DNA from: Serratia bockelmannii
Lineage (GTDB): Bacteria > Pseudomonadota > Gammaproteobacteria > Enterobacterales > Enterobacteriaceae
Direction of reading: 5' to 3'
Assembly: GCF_008011855.1 (NCBI RefSeq)
Contig: NZ_VOUX01000005.1
Location: 124,001-188,000 of the forward strand
DNA: 64,000 bases
The notes under the pieces were generated by a model that was given only the letters and a program-made list of their open reading frames with translations, ran no database searches and had not been told where the DNA came from. A program made the position numbers and the translations under genes. This document shows, one piece after another, positions 1-8,594 of the stretch. Every line of letters begins with the position of its first letter. The stretch's first letter is position 1.

Positions 1-266
1 TTGAATTCCATCGCCAGCGATGAGGCGATGATCGCCAACGGCGTGAACACGATCAGACAGATCAGCGCCACCGTCAGCAGCGACACTACGCCGTTGCGTT
101 CGCCGACGTACTGCTTCAACTTCTTTTTCACCGGATGGAAAATCACCGCCAGAATAACCGCCCACAGCACTGAGGAGTAATAAGGCCCCAGCACGTCGAG
201 AAAGGCGGCGGTAACGATGAACAGGATCAGAATAAAGAATCCCTTGGAAATGCCTTTAGACATCAT
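1..266 (-). CDS. AI-2E family transporter, N-terminal part
   Basis: The gene runs off the left edge, so only the first 88 or so residues are seen. They contain two strongly hydrophobic stretches (about residues 9-45 and 60-85) separated by a basic loop with FHPVKKKLKQY, the usual start of AI-2E/PerM-type polytopic inner-membrane exporters. The start is the first of two adjacent ATG codons (266 and 263); GAGGG lies 6 bases upstream of the first. Substrate is not predictable: members of the family have been linked to AI-2 export, sodium/proton exchange or nothing at all. Family assignment is by resemblance. Confidence 0.7.
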   Translation of the reverse strand, partial: MMSKGISKGFFILILFIVTAAFLDVLGPYYSSVLWAVILAVIFHPVKKKLKQYVGERNGVVSLLTVALICLIVFTPLAIIASSLAMEF

Positions 267-560
267 AGTCGTCCCTCAAAAGATGAATTTTCAGCATAGA
301 TGAACTGAATGAAAACAACACTATCATCACCTTTGCTTAACCGGTAGGGGATTTTTAACGGCGTATACCATAGGGTTACTAAGGGAAAGGCGGGCGCTGC
401 AGGGTGAACAGGCGGCGGCGCGAGAAAAGAAAGAGGGCTAAATAATTAACAAAATTTATCGATTGTGTTTCATTTTGTGAGCCGCGCTTGCCGCCTGCGC
501 CAGGCTTTCCTAGTTTTTAGGAGGGCGGCCTTTCGTCCGATATCACGAAGGAGTATGCAA

Positions 561-698
561 ATGACTGAACACAAACGACTCGGTGTCATCGAGAAAACGC
601 TACTGATCGCCTTTGCCGGCCTGCTGGTGTATTTCGCGGCCACTGGCGCATTGTCATTGTCGGGTCTCGATCATCATTGGCCTTATCCTTCGCGATAG
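561..698 (+). CDS. small single-span membrane protein, unknown function
   Basis: A 45-residue protein starting MTEHKRLGVIEKTLLIAF. A clear AAGGAG Shine-Dalgarno sequence at 548-553 sits 7 bases before the ATG at 561; an in-frame ATG at 555 is too close to it. About residues 11-31 form one hydrophobic segment after a short charged N-terminus, so it is probably an inner-membrane microprotein with a short C-terminal tail ending HHWPYPSR. I do not recognise the family. It lies alone between two genes on the other strand. Confidence 0.55.
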   Translation: MTEHKRLGVIEKTLLIAFAGLLVYFAATGALSLSGLDHHWPYPSR

Positions 699-762
699 GC
701 AGGCACCTGCACCAGGGAAAATTCAGCACCGCTTATAACAAACAGAACGACTTTTCTGCTTA

Positions 763-1974
763 TCACCCTGCATTATGCCGCCTGCTGAGAAAAGCCAGCG
801 CTAACAGCGCCCCTAACAGGGCCGCCGCCAGCACCAGCCACGCCGGCGCCACCCAACCGGCTGCGGCCACGATGGCGCTCAGCGCGACCGGGCCGATCAC
901 CTGGCCGAGATAGTTCCCTTGCATCACCAGCCCCAGGCTCAGCGGCAACAGCTTGGGCTCCGGCGTCGCCGCCGGCGTGGCGGCCAGAATGGTGGCGGGC
1001 AGCATGCCAGCGATGGCGCAGAACAGGAAACACAGTGGGATCAGCAGGCCGTTGGGCGTCATCGGCAGGAAAATGCCGATGCCGAAGATGCCGATGACCA
1101 GGCTGGTGGCCGCGAGCAGGCTACCGGCCCGCAGACCGCGCGACAGCAAGAACCCGGCGGCGAGGTTGCCGATGATGTTCGCCGCCACCGCCGCTGCGCT
1201 GATGCCGCCGGCGGCCGCCAGCGACAGGCCGATGCGCTGCATCAGGAAGATCGGCAGAAAGGTCATCACCGAGAAAAACTGCAGGTTGTAAGTGGCGAAC
1301 ATCAGCGCCAGCAACAGCGGTTGGCGTGCCCGCAGCATCGCGCCCAGCGCATGCCGCAGCTGCAACGGCGGAACGTGCGTCTTGGCGGCGCGTCGGGGCG
1401 TGGTCAGCGGCAGCAGCAGGGCGGCCAGCAGCGTCAACGCCGCACCGGCCTGCCAACTCTGTTGCCAGCCGGCGAGATGGGGGCCGAAAAACAATGAAAT
1501 GGCGATGCCCGCCGGCATGAAGGTGCTCCAGATGCCGAACACCAGGCTGCGCTGCGCCGGGGCGACGATGCGGTTCAGCACCGCCGGCGAGGCGACCACC
1601 ACGATCACGAAGCCGAGGCCTTCGACAAAGCGGCTGACGATCAATCCGTTGAAGTCGTGCAGCGTGGCGCCGGTAAAGCTGGCGGCGCTGACGATCAGTA
1701 ACCCCGCCGCCAGCAGGCGCCGATCGCCCCAGCGGCGCACCAGCAGCCCGGCGGCGATGCCGCCGAACACCCCGACGAAAGGAAAGGCCGAGATGACCCA
1801 GCTCAGCGTTTCGAGCGAACGGCCGAATTCGGCCTGCAGCGCCGGTAGCGCGATGGTGGCCTTACCTACGTGCAGCGCCGCGGCGATGCCGGCGAACAGC
1901 ACGTTGATGACGGCTAGCCAGGGCGTAGCGGCGGGAAGGACGCGGTCGATGGCGTCCGGTTTAATCGCGGTCAT
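763..1974 (-). CDS. MFS transporter (12-span drug/metabolite exporter type)
   Basis: A 403-residue major facilitator protein with about twelve hydrophobic segments. The conserved loop between helices 2 and 3 reads GLLVRRWGDRRLL, and a helix-5-like segment GIWSTFMPAGIAIS follows. The ATG at 1974 was chosen because CTGGAG lies 6 bases upstream; an extension to 2004 adds ten residues without a ribosome site. Substrate cannot be told from sequence. It stands alone, transcribed away from the small unknown gene at 2207, so the 230-base gap holds divergent promoters. Confidence 0.8.
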   Translation of the reverse strand: MTAIKPDAIDRVLPAATPWLAVINVLFAGIAAALHVGKATIALPALQAEFGRSLETLSWVISAFPFVGVFGGIAAGLLVRRWGDRRLLAAGLLIVSAASFTGATLHDFNGLIVSRFVEGLGFVIVVVASPAVLNRIVAPAQRSLVFGIWSTFMPAGIAISLFFGPHLAGWQQSWQAGAALTLLAALLLPLTTPRRAAKTHVPPLQLRHALGAMLRARQPLLLALMFATYNLQFFSVMTFLPIFLMQRIGLSLAAAGGISAAAVAANIIGNLAAGFLLSRGLRAGSLLAATSLVIGIFGIGIFLPMTPNGLLIPLCFLFCAIAGMLPATILAATPAATPEPKLLPLSLGLVMQGNYLGQVIGPVALSAIVAAAGWVAPAWLVLAAALLGALLALAFLSRRHNAG

Positions 1975-2206
1975 AACACTCTCCAGAGGCGGTAACGCCC
2001 TCACTATGCGTCTGCGCTACAACAGAAGTCGTTCAAATGCTGCGCTGTCACGCGGGGAAATTATTCATTTCGAGCTTTATTTTGCGCACCTCGTTGTTTG
2101 GTTCGCCAGCGTACCACCCGGCGTGGACGCGGGTGTCCGTTCAGCGGTTTACTGTTCCGGCACGCAGCGAGCGTGCCCGATCAATTTTATTTATAAGGAG
2201 CAGTGT

Positions 2207-2665
2207 ATGTCAGAGATGATGAATGAAAATGGAGCGCCGGTGATGGAGTGGAGCTATGGCGGCCGGGGTGATGATATCAGCAGCAGCCTGAGCCTCGACA
2301 CGGTTGAGGAGCAACCGCAGGGTTTCTTGATGACGGTCGATCGGCCGGTGCAGATCTTTAAAGAAGCGCTGTCGCCGATGATGGCCTTTGTCACGCTGCT
2401 GCGCCCGCTATACGCCAAGACGGGCGAGGGCTTCCAGTACGTGCCGGTTTCCAACCCCTGGACCGACGTGCAGCGCCTGCCGGCCAGCGCAGGCTATCTG
2501 GGCGTGCAGGTTAACGCTGGCCTGTTTTTCCACGGCGCCAAACCGACGCACTATAAAGATCGCGACGGCCAGATGAAACCGATTGACGGCGGCACTGTCC
2601 TGCAGAACATCACCGTGCTGCATCAGGTGGCGCAGCCGCTGGGCCCGGGCGAAGGCGGGATCTGA
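2207..2665 (+). CDS. conserved-looking hypothetical protein, 152 aa
   Basis: Begins MSEMMNENGAPVMEWSYGG after an AAGGAG site at 2195-2200, 6 bases before the ATG. It is acidic, has no signal peptide and no membrane segment, and contains no motif I know. The C-terminal half is rich in aromatic and glycine residues (NAGLFFHGAKPTHY) and ends GEGGI. Codon use resembles neighbouring real genes, which together with the strong ribosome site supports expression. The DUF2000-like gene 98 bases downstream may be cotranscribed. Function unknown. Confidence 0.6.
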   Translation: MSEMMNENGAPVMEWSYGGRGDDISSSLSLDTVEEQPQGFLMTVDRPVQIFKEALSPMMAFVTLLRPLYAKTGEGFQYVPVSNPWTDVQRLPASAGYLGVQVNAGLFFHGAKPTHYKDRDGQMKPIDGGTVLQNITVLHQVAQPLGPGEGGI

Positions 2666-2763
2666 GGCTGAAACGTCATCACGGGGCCGGACGCGGCCCT
2701 TATCTCGCCTTGAAAACCGCCCTTGGCTTGGGTAAAAAGGGTTGTCTATTCAAGGAGAAGAGT

Positions 2764-3180
2764 ATGTACAGCGACAACGAGAAAAAATTCTACATCATCC
2801 TCAACCGCAACCACGAACCGGCCACTCTGTTTAACGCCTCCTGCCATCTGACGGCGGGCATCACCGATCTTATCGAGCAGCGCGAGTTTCACCACTACCC
2901 GAGCAGCCTCGACGGCGTCAGCGCTAATATGAGCCACTACCCGATCGTCATCCTGCAGGCCAAGAACAGCAGCCAGCTCAGCAACCTGATCCTCAAGTGC
3001 AAGGAGGAGGGCGTGCTGTCCAACTTCTTCACCACCACCATGCTGTCGCACTCCGCCGAACAACAGATCGCCGACACCGCCAATACTCCCTACGAGCAGT
3101 TGGACTTCGTGGCGGTGGCGCTCTACGGCGACACTGAACAGCTTAAGCCGCTTACCAAGAAGTTCTCCGTCTACCGTTAA
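2764..3180 (+). CDS. DUF2000-like protein
   Basis: A 138-residue soluble protein. The opening (KFYIILNRNHEPATLFNASCHLTAGITD) resembles DUF2000, a small family related in fold to peptidyl-tRNA hydrolase 2, where the pattern of a beta strand followed by N-A-hydrophobic helix is typical. AAGGAGAAG at 2753-2761 precedes the ATG at 2764. No catalytic role is established for the family. It follows the unknown gene at 2207 on the same strand with no terminator that I can see between them. Confidence 0.6.
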   Translation: MYSDNEKKFYIILNRNHEPATLFNASCHLTAGITDLIEQREFHHYPSSLDGVSANMSHYPIVILQAKNSSQLSNLILKCKEEGVLSNFFTTTMLSHSAEQQIADTANTPYEQLDFVAVALYGDTEQLKPLTKKFSVYR

Positions 3181-3226
3181 TCGCGAACGGCATCACATCA
3201 GGGGCGGCAACGTCTATGATATTTTT

Positions 3227-3244
3227 CCATCAAATCGTTGATGG
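3227..3244. promoter_or_regulatory. LacI-type operator candidate, likely autoregulatory
   Basis: A perfect inverted repeat CCATCAA-ATCG-TTGATGG, 7-bp arms with a 4-base centre carrying CG, as is usual for LacI-family operators. It overlaps the ribosome-binding region of the LacI-type gene starting at 3253, so binding would block its own expression. The half-site TTGATGG recurs in front of the downstream enzyme gene at 4408-4414. Confidence 0.6.
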
Positions 3245-3252
3245 AGATGAAC

Positions 3253-4284
3253 ATGAGCGGCAAGAAAACCACCATGGCGGCCATCGCCAGAGAGGCGCGG
3301 GTCGGCGTCGCCACCGTCGATCGGGTGATCAACCAACGCGCGTCGGTGCGGCCCGCCACCCAGCGCCGGGTGATTGAGGCGGCGAAAAAGTTGGGGTTCG
3401 CGTTGGAAAAGTCCCACTGCCTGTCGGCGGTGCTGGGCAGGCCGGAACGCCGCCTGAGAATGGGGTTCATCCTACTGCGGCGCGAACACTCCTTCTATGC
3501 GCAACTGGCTGATGAACTGATGGTGCAAGCGGCGCCGTATCATGAGCCGGGGCAGCCGCCGCAGTTCATCTTCCACTCTCTCAATGCCATCGGCGATACC
3601 GCCGCCGCCATTAGCCAATTGAGCCGCCAGGTGGACGCGATCGGCGTGTTGGCGCTGGATCACCCCCTGATCCACTATGCCGTAGAAGAAGCCACGCAGG
3701 CGGGCATCAACGTTTTCGCGCTGCTGTCGGATTTATCGGTGCCCAGCCGCGCCGGCTACATCGGTCTGGATAATCAAAAAGCGGGCCGCACCGCCGGTTG
3801 GGCGGTGGACCGTCTGTGCCGGCGTCAGGGAGATGTTGGCGTGATCATCGGCGACAACCGTTTTACTTGCCAGGAAGCCTGCGAGATCGGTTTTCGCTCC
3901 TACCTGCGTGAGCAGATGAGCGGCCAGCGTGTGCTGGAACCGGTGCGCAGCCTCGAGGACGCGGAAACGGCGCGCCGGGTCACGCGTGAACTGCTGGCGA
4001 ACCACCCGGAGCTGGCGGCGCTGTACGCGCCGAGCGGCGGTGTAGAGGGCATTATTCAGGCGTTACGAGAGAGCGGCCGGCAGCGCGACATCACGCTGGT
4101 GTGCCACGGCCCGGTGCAGGGCGGTGAAATGGCGCTGCTCGACGGCACGGTGGATCTGTTGCTGTGTCACCGCATTTCTGAGTTGGCCGCCACGATTGTC
4201 GAGACGCTGCTCGCTGCCGATGAACAACCGGGATTACGCCACATCATTAATCGCTTCGATGTGATCACCAAAGAAAACCTCTGA
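3253..4284 (+). CDS. LacI family transcriptional regulator
   Basis: A 343-residue regulator. The N-terminal helix-turn-helix is seen as TMAAIAREARVGVATVDRVIN (residues about 8-28), followed by a hinge and a periplasmic-binding-protein-like sensor domain from about residue 65. The start at 3253 is preferred because GGAG lies 6 bases before it; the ATGs at 3241 and 3247 have no room for a ribosome site. It precedes, on the same strand, a sugar-isomerase-like enzyme and a Gfo/Idh/MocA oxidoreductase, which are presumably its targets. The sensor domain resembles the class that binds sugars or inositols; the true ligand is unknown. Confidence 0.85.
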   Translation: MSGKKTTMAAIAREARVGVATVDRVINQRASVRPATQRRVIEAAKKLGFALEKSHCLSAVLGRPERRLRMGFILLRREHSFYAQLADELMVQAAPYHEPGQPPQFIFHSLNAIGDTAAAISQLSRQVDAIGVLALDHPLIHYAVEEATQAGINVFALLSDLSVPSRAGYIGLDNQKAGRTAGWAVDRLCRRQGDVGVIIGDNRFTCQEACEIGFRSYLREQMSGQRVLEPVRSLEDAETARRVTRELLANHPELAALYAPSGGVEGIIQALRESGRQRDITLVCHGPVQGGEMALLDGTVDLLLCHRISELAATIVETLLAADEQPGLRHIINRFDVITKENL

Positions 4285-4350
4285 CGGCCGCTGAGTGGTG
4301 TTTGCCGAGGTCATGGCGCAGTCAGGCGTCGCCTCAATTTGATTAAAAAC

Positions 4351-4414
4351 TATCAAATAATTCATCAAAAATAGCGCGATCTCTATCAAAAAATAAAATT
4401 TTCATTATTGATGG
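4351..4414. promoter_or_regulatory. AT-rich promoter region with repeated (T/C)ATCAA half-sites
   Basis: The stretch before the TIM-barrel gene contains TATCAA at 4351, CATCAA at 4363, TATCAA at 4384 and TTGATGG at 4408-4414, matching the arms of the dyad in front of the upstream LacI-type gene. This suggests the same regulator controls the enzyme genes from a separate promoter. Inference only: no full-length palindrome like the one at 3227 is present. Confidence 0.35.
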
Positions 4415-4470
4415 TTTTGGAATTTTTGTTTGATACTGCCGGCATTCCCCGCAAGAAAGGAGCCGTCGCC

Positions 4471-5394
4471 ATGACTTTGCCTATCGCCAATGCGCCCTGC
4501 AGTTGGGGCGTGGATGACCCAAACAATCCCCATTTGCCGCCCTACGCCACGGTTCTGCAAGAAGCGTCGGCGGCCGGCTACCGCAGCATCGAGCTGGGGC
4601 CGTGGGGCTATTTGCCGACGCAGAGCGAGGCGCTGTGCGCCGCGCTGGAGCAGCATCGTCTGTCGCTGGTGGCCGGCACGATTTTTGACGATCTGGTCAG
4701 CGAGGCGAACATTGAGCGCTTGCTGGCCCTGACTCATCGGATATGCCGCAACCTCTCGCGGGCGCCCAGGGCGGAGCCGACCGAGGGCGATCGCGCCGCG
4801 CCGCCGTTCTTGGTGATTATCGATTTCGGCAATCCGCAACGCGCCAGGTTCGCCGGGCGCTCAGATTTAGCGCCGCGTTTGTCGCAGGCCGAGTGGCAGA
4901 GGATGATCGGGCACATTACGCGCATCAGCGAACTGGCCTGGCGGGAATACGGCGTGCGGCCGGTGGTGCATCCGCACGCCGGCGGCTGTATCGAGTTCGC
5001 CGACGAAATCGACCGGTTGGCGGCGGACATTCCGCATCACACCGCCGGATTGTGCCTGGATACCGGCCATCTGTATTACGCCGGGCTGGATCCGGCGGCC
5101 TGGCTGAGCAAGCACTTTGAACGTCTCGATTATCTGCACTTCAAAGACGTCGATCCGCAGGTGTTCCGCGAGGTGCTGGCGCGCGGCGTCGATTTTTTCA
5201 CCGCCTGCGCCGAGGGCGTCATGTGCCCGTTGGGCAGCGGGGCGATCGATTATCCGCAGCTGCGCGCGCTGTTGGCCGAGCGCGGATACCGGGGCTGGAT
5301 CACTATCGAGCAGGAACGCGATCCGCGCAATGTGCAGGGCAGCCTGCAGGACGTCACCGCCAGCTTGCGCTACTTGCGCGGCCTCGGCTTTTAA
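4471..5394 (+). CDS. sugar phosphate isomerase/epimerase family TIM-barrel enzyme (IolE-like)
   Basis: A 307-residue xylose-isomerase-like (AP endonuclease 2 superfamily) protein. Likely divalent metal ligands are visible: E41 in SIELGPWG, a His pair in VVHPHAGGCIEF, D in LCLDTGHLYYAG, H in LHFKDVDP and a C-terminal E in WITIEQERD. The opening NAPCSWGV is reminiscent of IolE (inosose dehydratase). GAAAGGAG ends 8 bases before the chosen ATG at 4471; a longer frame to 4408 has no ribosome site. The oxidoreductase gene follows after 14 bases, so the two form an operon acting on the same cyclitol or sugar. Confidence 0.8.
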   Translation: MTLPIANAPCSWGVDDPNNPHLPPYATVLQEASAAGYRSIELGPWGYLPTQSEALCAALEQHRLSLVAGTIFDDLVSEANIERLLALTHRICRNLSRAPRAEPTEGDRAAPPFLVIIDFGNPQRARFAGRSDLAPRLSQAEWQRMIGHITRISELAWREYGVRPVVHPHAGGCIEFADEIDRLAADIPHHTAGLCLDTGHLYYAGLDPAAWLSKHFERLDYLHFKDVDPQVFREVLARGVDFFTACAEGVMCPLGSGAIDYPQLRALLAERGYRGWITIEQERDPRNVQGSLQDVTASLRYLRGLGF

Positions 5395-5408
5395 TCAGGA
5401 GAAACACG

Positions 5409-6581
5409 ATGATCAACGGCAGCAAACCTTTGGCGAGATCGTTGCGCTGGGGCATGGTCGGCGGCGGCGGCACCAGCCAGATCGGTTACATCCATCGTTC
5501 GGCGGCCTTGCGCGACGGTGCGTTTACTCTGTTGGCCGGCGCGTTCGACATTGACGCCGAACGCGGGCGTGATTTTGGCCGGAGTCTGGGCGTGGCGGCG
5601 GAGCGCTGTTATGCGGATTATGCCGAAATGTTCCGCGCCGAAGCCGCGCGGGCGGACGGCATCGAAGCGGTCTCGATCGCCACGCCGAACAACACCCATT
5701 ACGCCATTTGCCGGGCGGCGCTGGAGGCGGGATTGCACGTGGTGTGCGAGAAGCCGCTGTGTTTCAGCGTCGATGAGGCGCAGGCGCTGGCGGCGTTGTG
5801 CGAGCGGCAGCGCAAAGTCATCGGCGTGACCTACGGCTATGCCGGGCACCAGATGATTTTACAGGCCCGGCAGATGATTGCCGATGGCCGTCTGGGGGAA
5901 ATCCGGCTGGTGAATATGCAGTTCGCTCACGGCTTTCACGCCGCGCCGGTGGAGCAGGATAATCCCAGCACTCGCTGGCGGGTCGATCCGCGCTTTGTCG
6001 GCCCCAGCTATGTGCTGGGCGATCTGGCGACCCACACGCTGTTTCTGGCGGAAACCATGGCGCCGCAGCTGAAGATCCGGCGGTTGATCTGCAGCCGGCA
6101 AAGCTTTGTGCCGTCGCGCGCGCCGTTGGAGGACAACGCCTATGTGCTGATGGAGTATCACAACGGCGCCGTCGGCTCCGTGTGGTGTTCGGCGGTCAAC
6201 TGCGGTTCGATGCACGGTCAAAAGGTGCGCATCGTCGGTGAAAAGGCTAGCCTGGAGTGGTGGGATGAACAACCCAATCAGCTACGCTTCGAAGTGCAGG
6301 GCGAGCCGGTGCGGATCCTGGAGCGCGGCATGCCGTATCTCGATGCGCCGGCGTTGGCGGACGATCGCATCGGCGGCGGTCATGCGGAGGGGTTGTTTGA
6401 AGCCTGGTCGAATCTCTACCGCCGCTTCGCGCTGGCGATGGACGCCACCGATCGGCGCGACGCGGCCTTCCTGGCCGACTTCTGGTACCCGGACGTGCAG
6501 GCTGGCGCACTGGGCGTGAAGTGGGTGGCGCGCTGCGTGCAATCCGCTGAAACCGACGCCGGCTGGGTTGCCTTCGACTGA
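5409..6581 (+). CDS. Gfo/Idh/MocA family oxidoreductase
   Basis: A 390-residue NAD(P)-dependent dehydrogenase. The N-terminal Rossmann fold shows LRWGMVGGGGTSQIGYIH, then the family signature CEKPLC with the conserved lysine, and a C-terminal substrate domain containing GDLATHTLF, where the His is a probable catalytic residue. CAGGAG lies upstream of the ATG at 5409 and the gene follows the TIM-barrel gene by 14 bases. Related proteins oxidise myo-inositol, scyllo-inositol or sugar derivatives. With the IolE-like partner and the LacI regulator this looks like a compact catabolic unit with an unknown substrate; there is no transporter gene alongside. Confidence 0.82.
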   Translation: MINGSKPLARSLRWGMVGGGGTSQIGYIHRSAALRDGAFTLLAGAFDIDAERGRDFGRSLGVAAERCYADYAEMFRAEAARADGIEAVSIATPNNTHYAICRAALEAGLHVVCEKPLCFSVDEAQALAALCERQRKVIGVTYGYAGHQMILQARQMIADGRLGEIRLVNMQFAHGFHAAPVEQDNPSTRWRVDPRFVGPSYVLGDLATHTLFLAETMAPQLKIRRLICSRQSFVPSRAPLEDNAYVLMEYHNGAVGSVWCSAVNCGSMHGQKVRIVGEKASLEWWDEQPNQLRFEVQGEPVRILERGMPYLDAPALADDRIGGGHAEGLFEAWSNLYRRFALAMDATDRRDAAFLADFWYPDVQAGALGVKWVARCVQSAETDAGWVAFD

Positions 6582-6594
6582 GTGCGCGATTCGC

Positions 6595-6945
6595 TCAGAC
6601 GCTGGCCCCGTCGTAGCGGTGGATCTGTAACGCATCCAGCGCGACGTCAGGCACGCAGCGCAGGTTAACGGCGCACATCGCGGCGCCGTCCGGCGCGGTT
6701 CCGTAGGCGAAGGGCTGGGCACCGCAGGTCCGGCAGAACTGATGGCGGATCCTGTGGTGATTGAAAGTGTAAGTGCTGAGCTGGTCCTGACCGCTGTTGA
6801 GCGTGAAAGCGCTGATGGGGAAGAACGACAGCAGCAGCCCTTTGCGGCGGCAAATAGAACAGTTGCAGCTGAGGGCTTCGGTGGGCAGTTCGGCGTCTAC
6901 GGAGAAGGTGACGGCGCCACAGTGGCAGCTTCCCTGGAATGACAT
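6595..6945 (-). CDS. GFA (CENP-V/glutathione-dependent formaldehyde-activating) family protein
   Basis: A 116-residue zinc-binding protein with the full set of cysteine motifs: CHCG near residue 7, CNCSIC near residue 28 and CRTCG near residue 72. These fit the Mss4-like fold of GFA-domain proteins. Despite the family name, most members have no proven formaldehyde chemistry. It is convergent with the oxidoreductase operon, with 13 bases between the stops. A second, different GFA protein is encoded at 39074-39460. Confidence 0.82.
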   Translation of the reverse strand: MSFQGSCHCGAVTFSVDAELPTEALSCNCSICRRKGLLLSFFPISAFTLNSGQDQLSTYTFNHHRIRHQFCRTCGAQPFAYGTAPDGAAMCAVNLRCVPDVALDALQIHRYDGASV

Positions 6946-7086
6946 GGCGATGATCCTGTATCAGGGGGGAGTGTTTGCCCAGTATAGTGCAATTTATCGT
7001 CACTCGGCCGCGCCCGGCTTGGTTTCCTTAGTAAATGCGCGGTTTTCTGGTAGGTTAGAGGTTAACGTCATCAAAAGGAGATCGCG

Positions 7087-7296
7087 ATGTTAGAACATTA
7101 CTATCCGGCCAATATGGGCGCCGAACCGGTCACGGACGAACAGCACAAACGGCTGGTGGCGGTGCAGGCGGCGCTGGAACTGATCAAGGCCACGCTGTCG
7201 GATACCAACGACGGCAACGGCGTGGACTTCCAGCTGAAGGCGGCGGAGAAGCACATCGGCCCGATGGCCGACGCCATTCAGGAAGCCCTGAAGTAA
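7087..7296 (+). CDS. small conserved-looking protein, 69 aa
   Basis: Starts MLEHYYPANMGAEPVTDEQ after AAAAGGAG at 7074-7081, 5 bases before the ATG. The body is predicted helical (LVAVQAALELIKATLSD and QLKAAEKHIGPMADAIQEALK), soluble, with no cysteines. A strong terminator follows at once, so it is a complete monocistronic unit. I do not recognise a named family. Confidence 0.65.
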   Translation: MLEHYYPANMGAEPVTDEQHKRLVAVQAALELIKATLSDTNDGNGVDFQLKAAEKHIGPMADAIQEALK

Positions 7297-7315
7297 CGGT
7301 TCGCCGCCACCTCAA

Positions 7316-7340
7316 CCGCCCGCACCGGGCGGTTTTTTTT
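7316..7340 (+). terminator. intrinsic terminator after the 69-aa gene
   Basis: Stem CCGCCCG (7316-7322), loop CAC, CGGGCGG (7326-7332), then eight T residues. Confidence 0.85.
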
Positions 7341-7447
7341 GCGCTGATTACTGCGATTTTTTTAGTAGCGCATTGCTTTTTCCCGGCTGGTGCCGTGAGC
7401 GGCGCGATCCTACTCTAGCGATCCGAGTCATCATCAGGGTCATGCTC

Positions 7448-8519
7448 ATGTTCCGCTTCAGCCTCTTTTCTTTTTTATTGCCGCACCGCCGGCGCGTCAC
7501 CCAGCTGGCCGGCGCCACACTGCTTCTCGGCGTCGTTATGCAGGCGCAGGCCACGCAACGCATCGAGTTTTCGCCGGATCCCGCCGGCGCCTACCCTGAG
7601 GGCATCGCCTGGGAGCCGCGCGCCGGTGCGTTCCTGATCTCCTCCCTGCGCGGTGGCCAGCTGGGCCTGGTCTACCCGGATGGCCGCTATCGGCGGTTTT
7701 CCACCGACAAGGGACTGATTACCACCTCCGGCATGCTGGTGGACACCGAGCGCAACCGGGTGCTGGTATGCAACGAAGACGTGGGCGTCTCCCTCCATTC
7801 AGCCCCTGGCACGCGCAATCGCGTGGCGCAGGTGCTGGAGTTCAATCTCGATACCGGCGCTGCAGCAGACGTACGATCTCTCATCGTTAAGCCGTGGGCC
7901 GACGCTGGCCAACGATCTGACGCTCGATGCGCAGGGAAATATCTACGTAACCGACAGCTTCCAGCCGCAGATTTACAAGATCGACCGGGCAACGCGCCAC
8001 GTGTCGATCCTGGTGCGCTCATCGCTTCTGCTGCCCGCCGACGCACCCGCCGCTGCGCAGGGCACACAGCCTTATCTCAACGGCATCGTGTATCACCCGG
8101 ATGGCTACCTGATTGCGTCGGACTACACCCGCGGGCTGCTGTGGAAGGTGACGCTGGATAACACGCCTGCGATAAGTGAAATCAGGCTGCCGCATCGGCT
8201 GAAAGGGCCGGACGGGCTGCGGCTCAAAAACGCCAACGAATTGGTGATCGTACAGTCTTTTCCGGCTGAAAAGGGGAGCATGTCCGGCGACGTGACGCTG
8301 CTCGCCTCGGCCGACGGCTGGGCCAGCGCCTATGTCGCCGCGGTCGCCACGCCGCCGGGATTGGATGGGCCGACCGGCGCCGCGTTGCGCGATGGCGAGG
8401 TGTGGGTGGTCAACTCCCGTTACCCCAAACTGTTTGCTGATGTCGCTCAGGCGGAGAGCATCAGGACGTTCAGCATCGTCAAGGTGGCGTTAGCACGGCC
8501 TGCGGCTGAGGCACGCTGA
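7448..8519 (+). pseudogene. SMP-30/gluconolactonase-like secreted beta-propeller protein, frameshifted
   Basis: The first frame starts MFRFSLFSFLLPHRRR with a hydrophobic signal-like segment ending QAQAT, then propeller-type repeats (YPEGIAWEPRAGAFLISSLRGG). Near 7855-7865 the similarity leaves this frame (after EFNLDTGA) and continues in the next one (LQQTYDLSSLSRGP, then DAQGNIYVTDSFQPQIYKID and GLRLKNANELVIV) to the stop at 8519. The original frame reads nonsense to 8161. The jump equals a 2-base loss or 1-base gain in a GGCGC(GC)TG context. It is either a recent pseudogene or a sequencing error. Start could also be the ATG at 7442. An intact product would be about 355 residues. Confidence 0.72.
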
Positions 8520-8568
8520 TCGACGACGGTTGCCAACCCTGTCGGAATAGGATTAAATGCTGCCCTGG

Positions 8569-8584
8569 CTGTATAAATAAACAG
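8569..8584. promoter_or_regulatory. LexA (SOS) box upstream of qnr
   Basis: CTGT-ATAAATAA-ACAG fits the enterobacterial LexA consensus CTGT-N8-ACAG exactly and ends 10 bases before the qnr start codon. Plasmid and chromosomal qnrB genes are known to carry such a box and respond to DNA damage. Confidence 0.9.
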
Positions 8585-8594
8585 GGGTATTGCA

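Noticed and set aside
1292-2665. A single 457-codon plus-strand frame running through the MFS gene into the 152-aa protein
   Set aside because: Only the last third, from the ATG at 2207 with AAGGAG upstream, looks like a real protein. The rest is antisense to the transporter.
7373-8161. An intact 262-residue SMP-30 protein ending at 8161
   Set aside because: After about 7860 this frame loses all propeller-like sequence while the next frame regains it, so the terminal 100 residues are a frameshift artefact.
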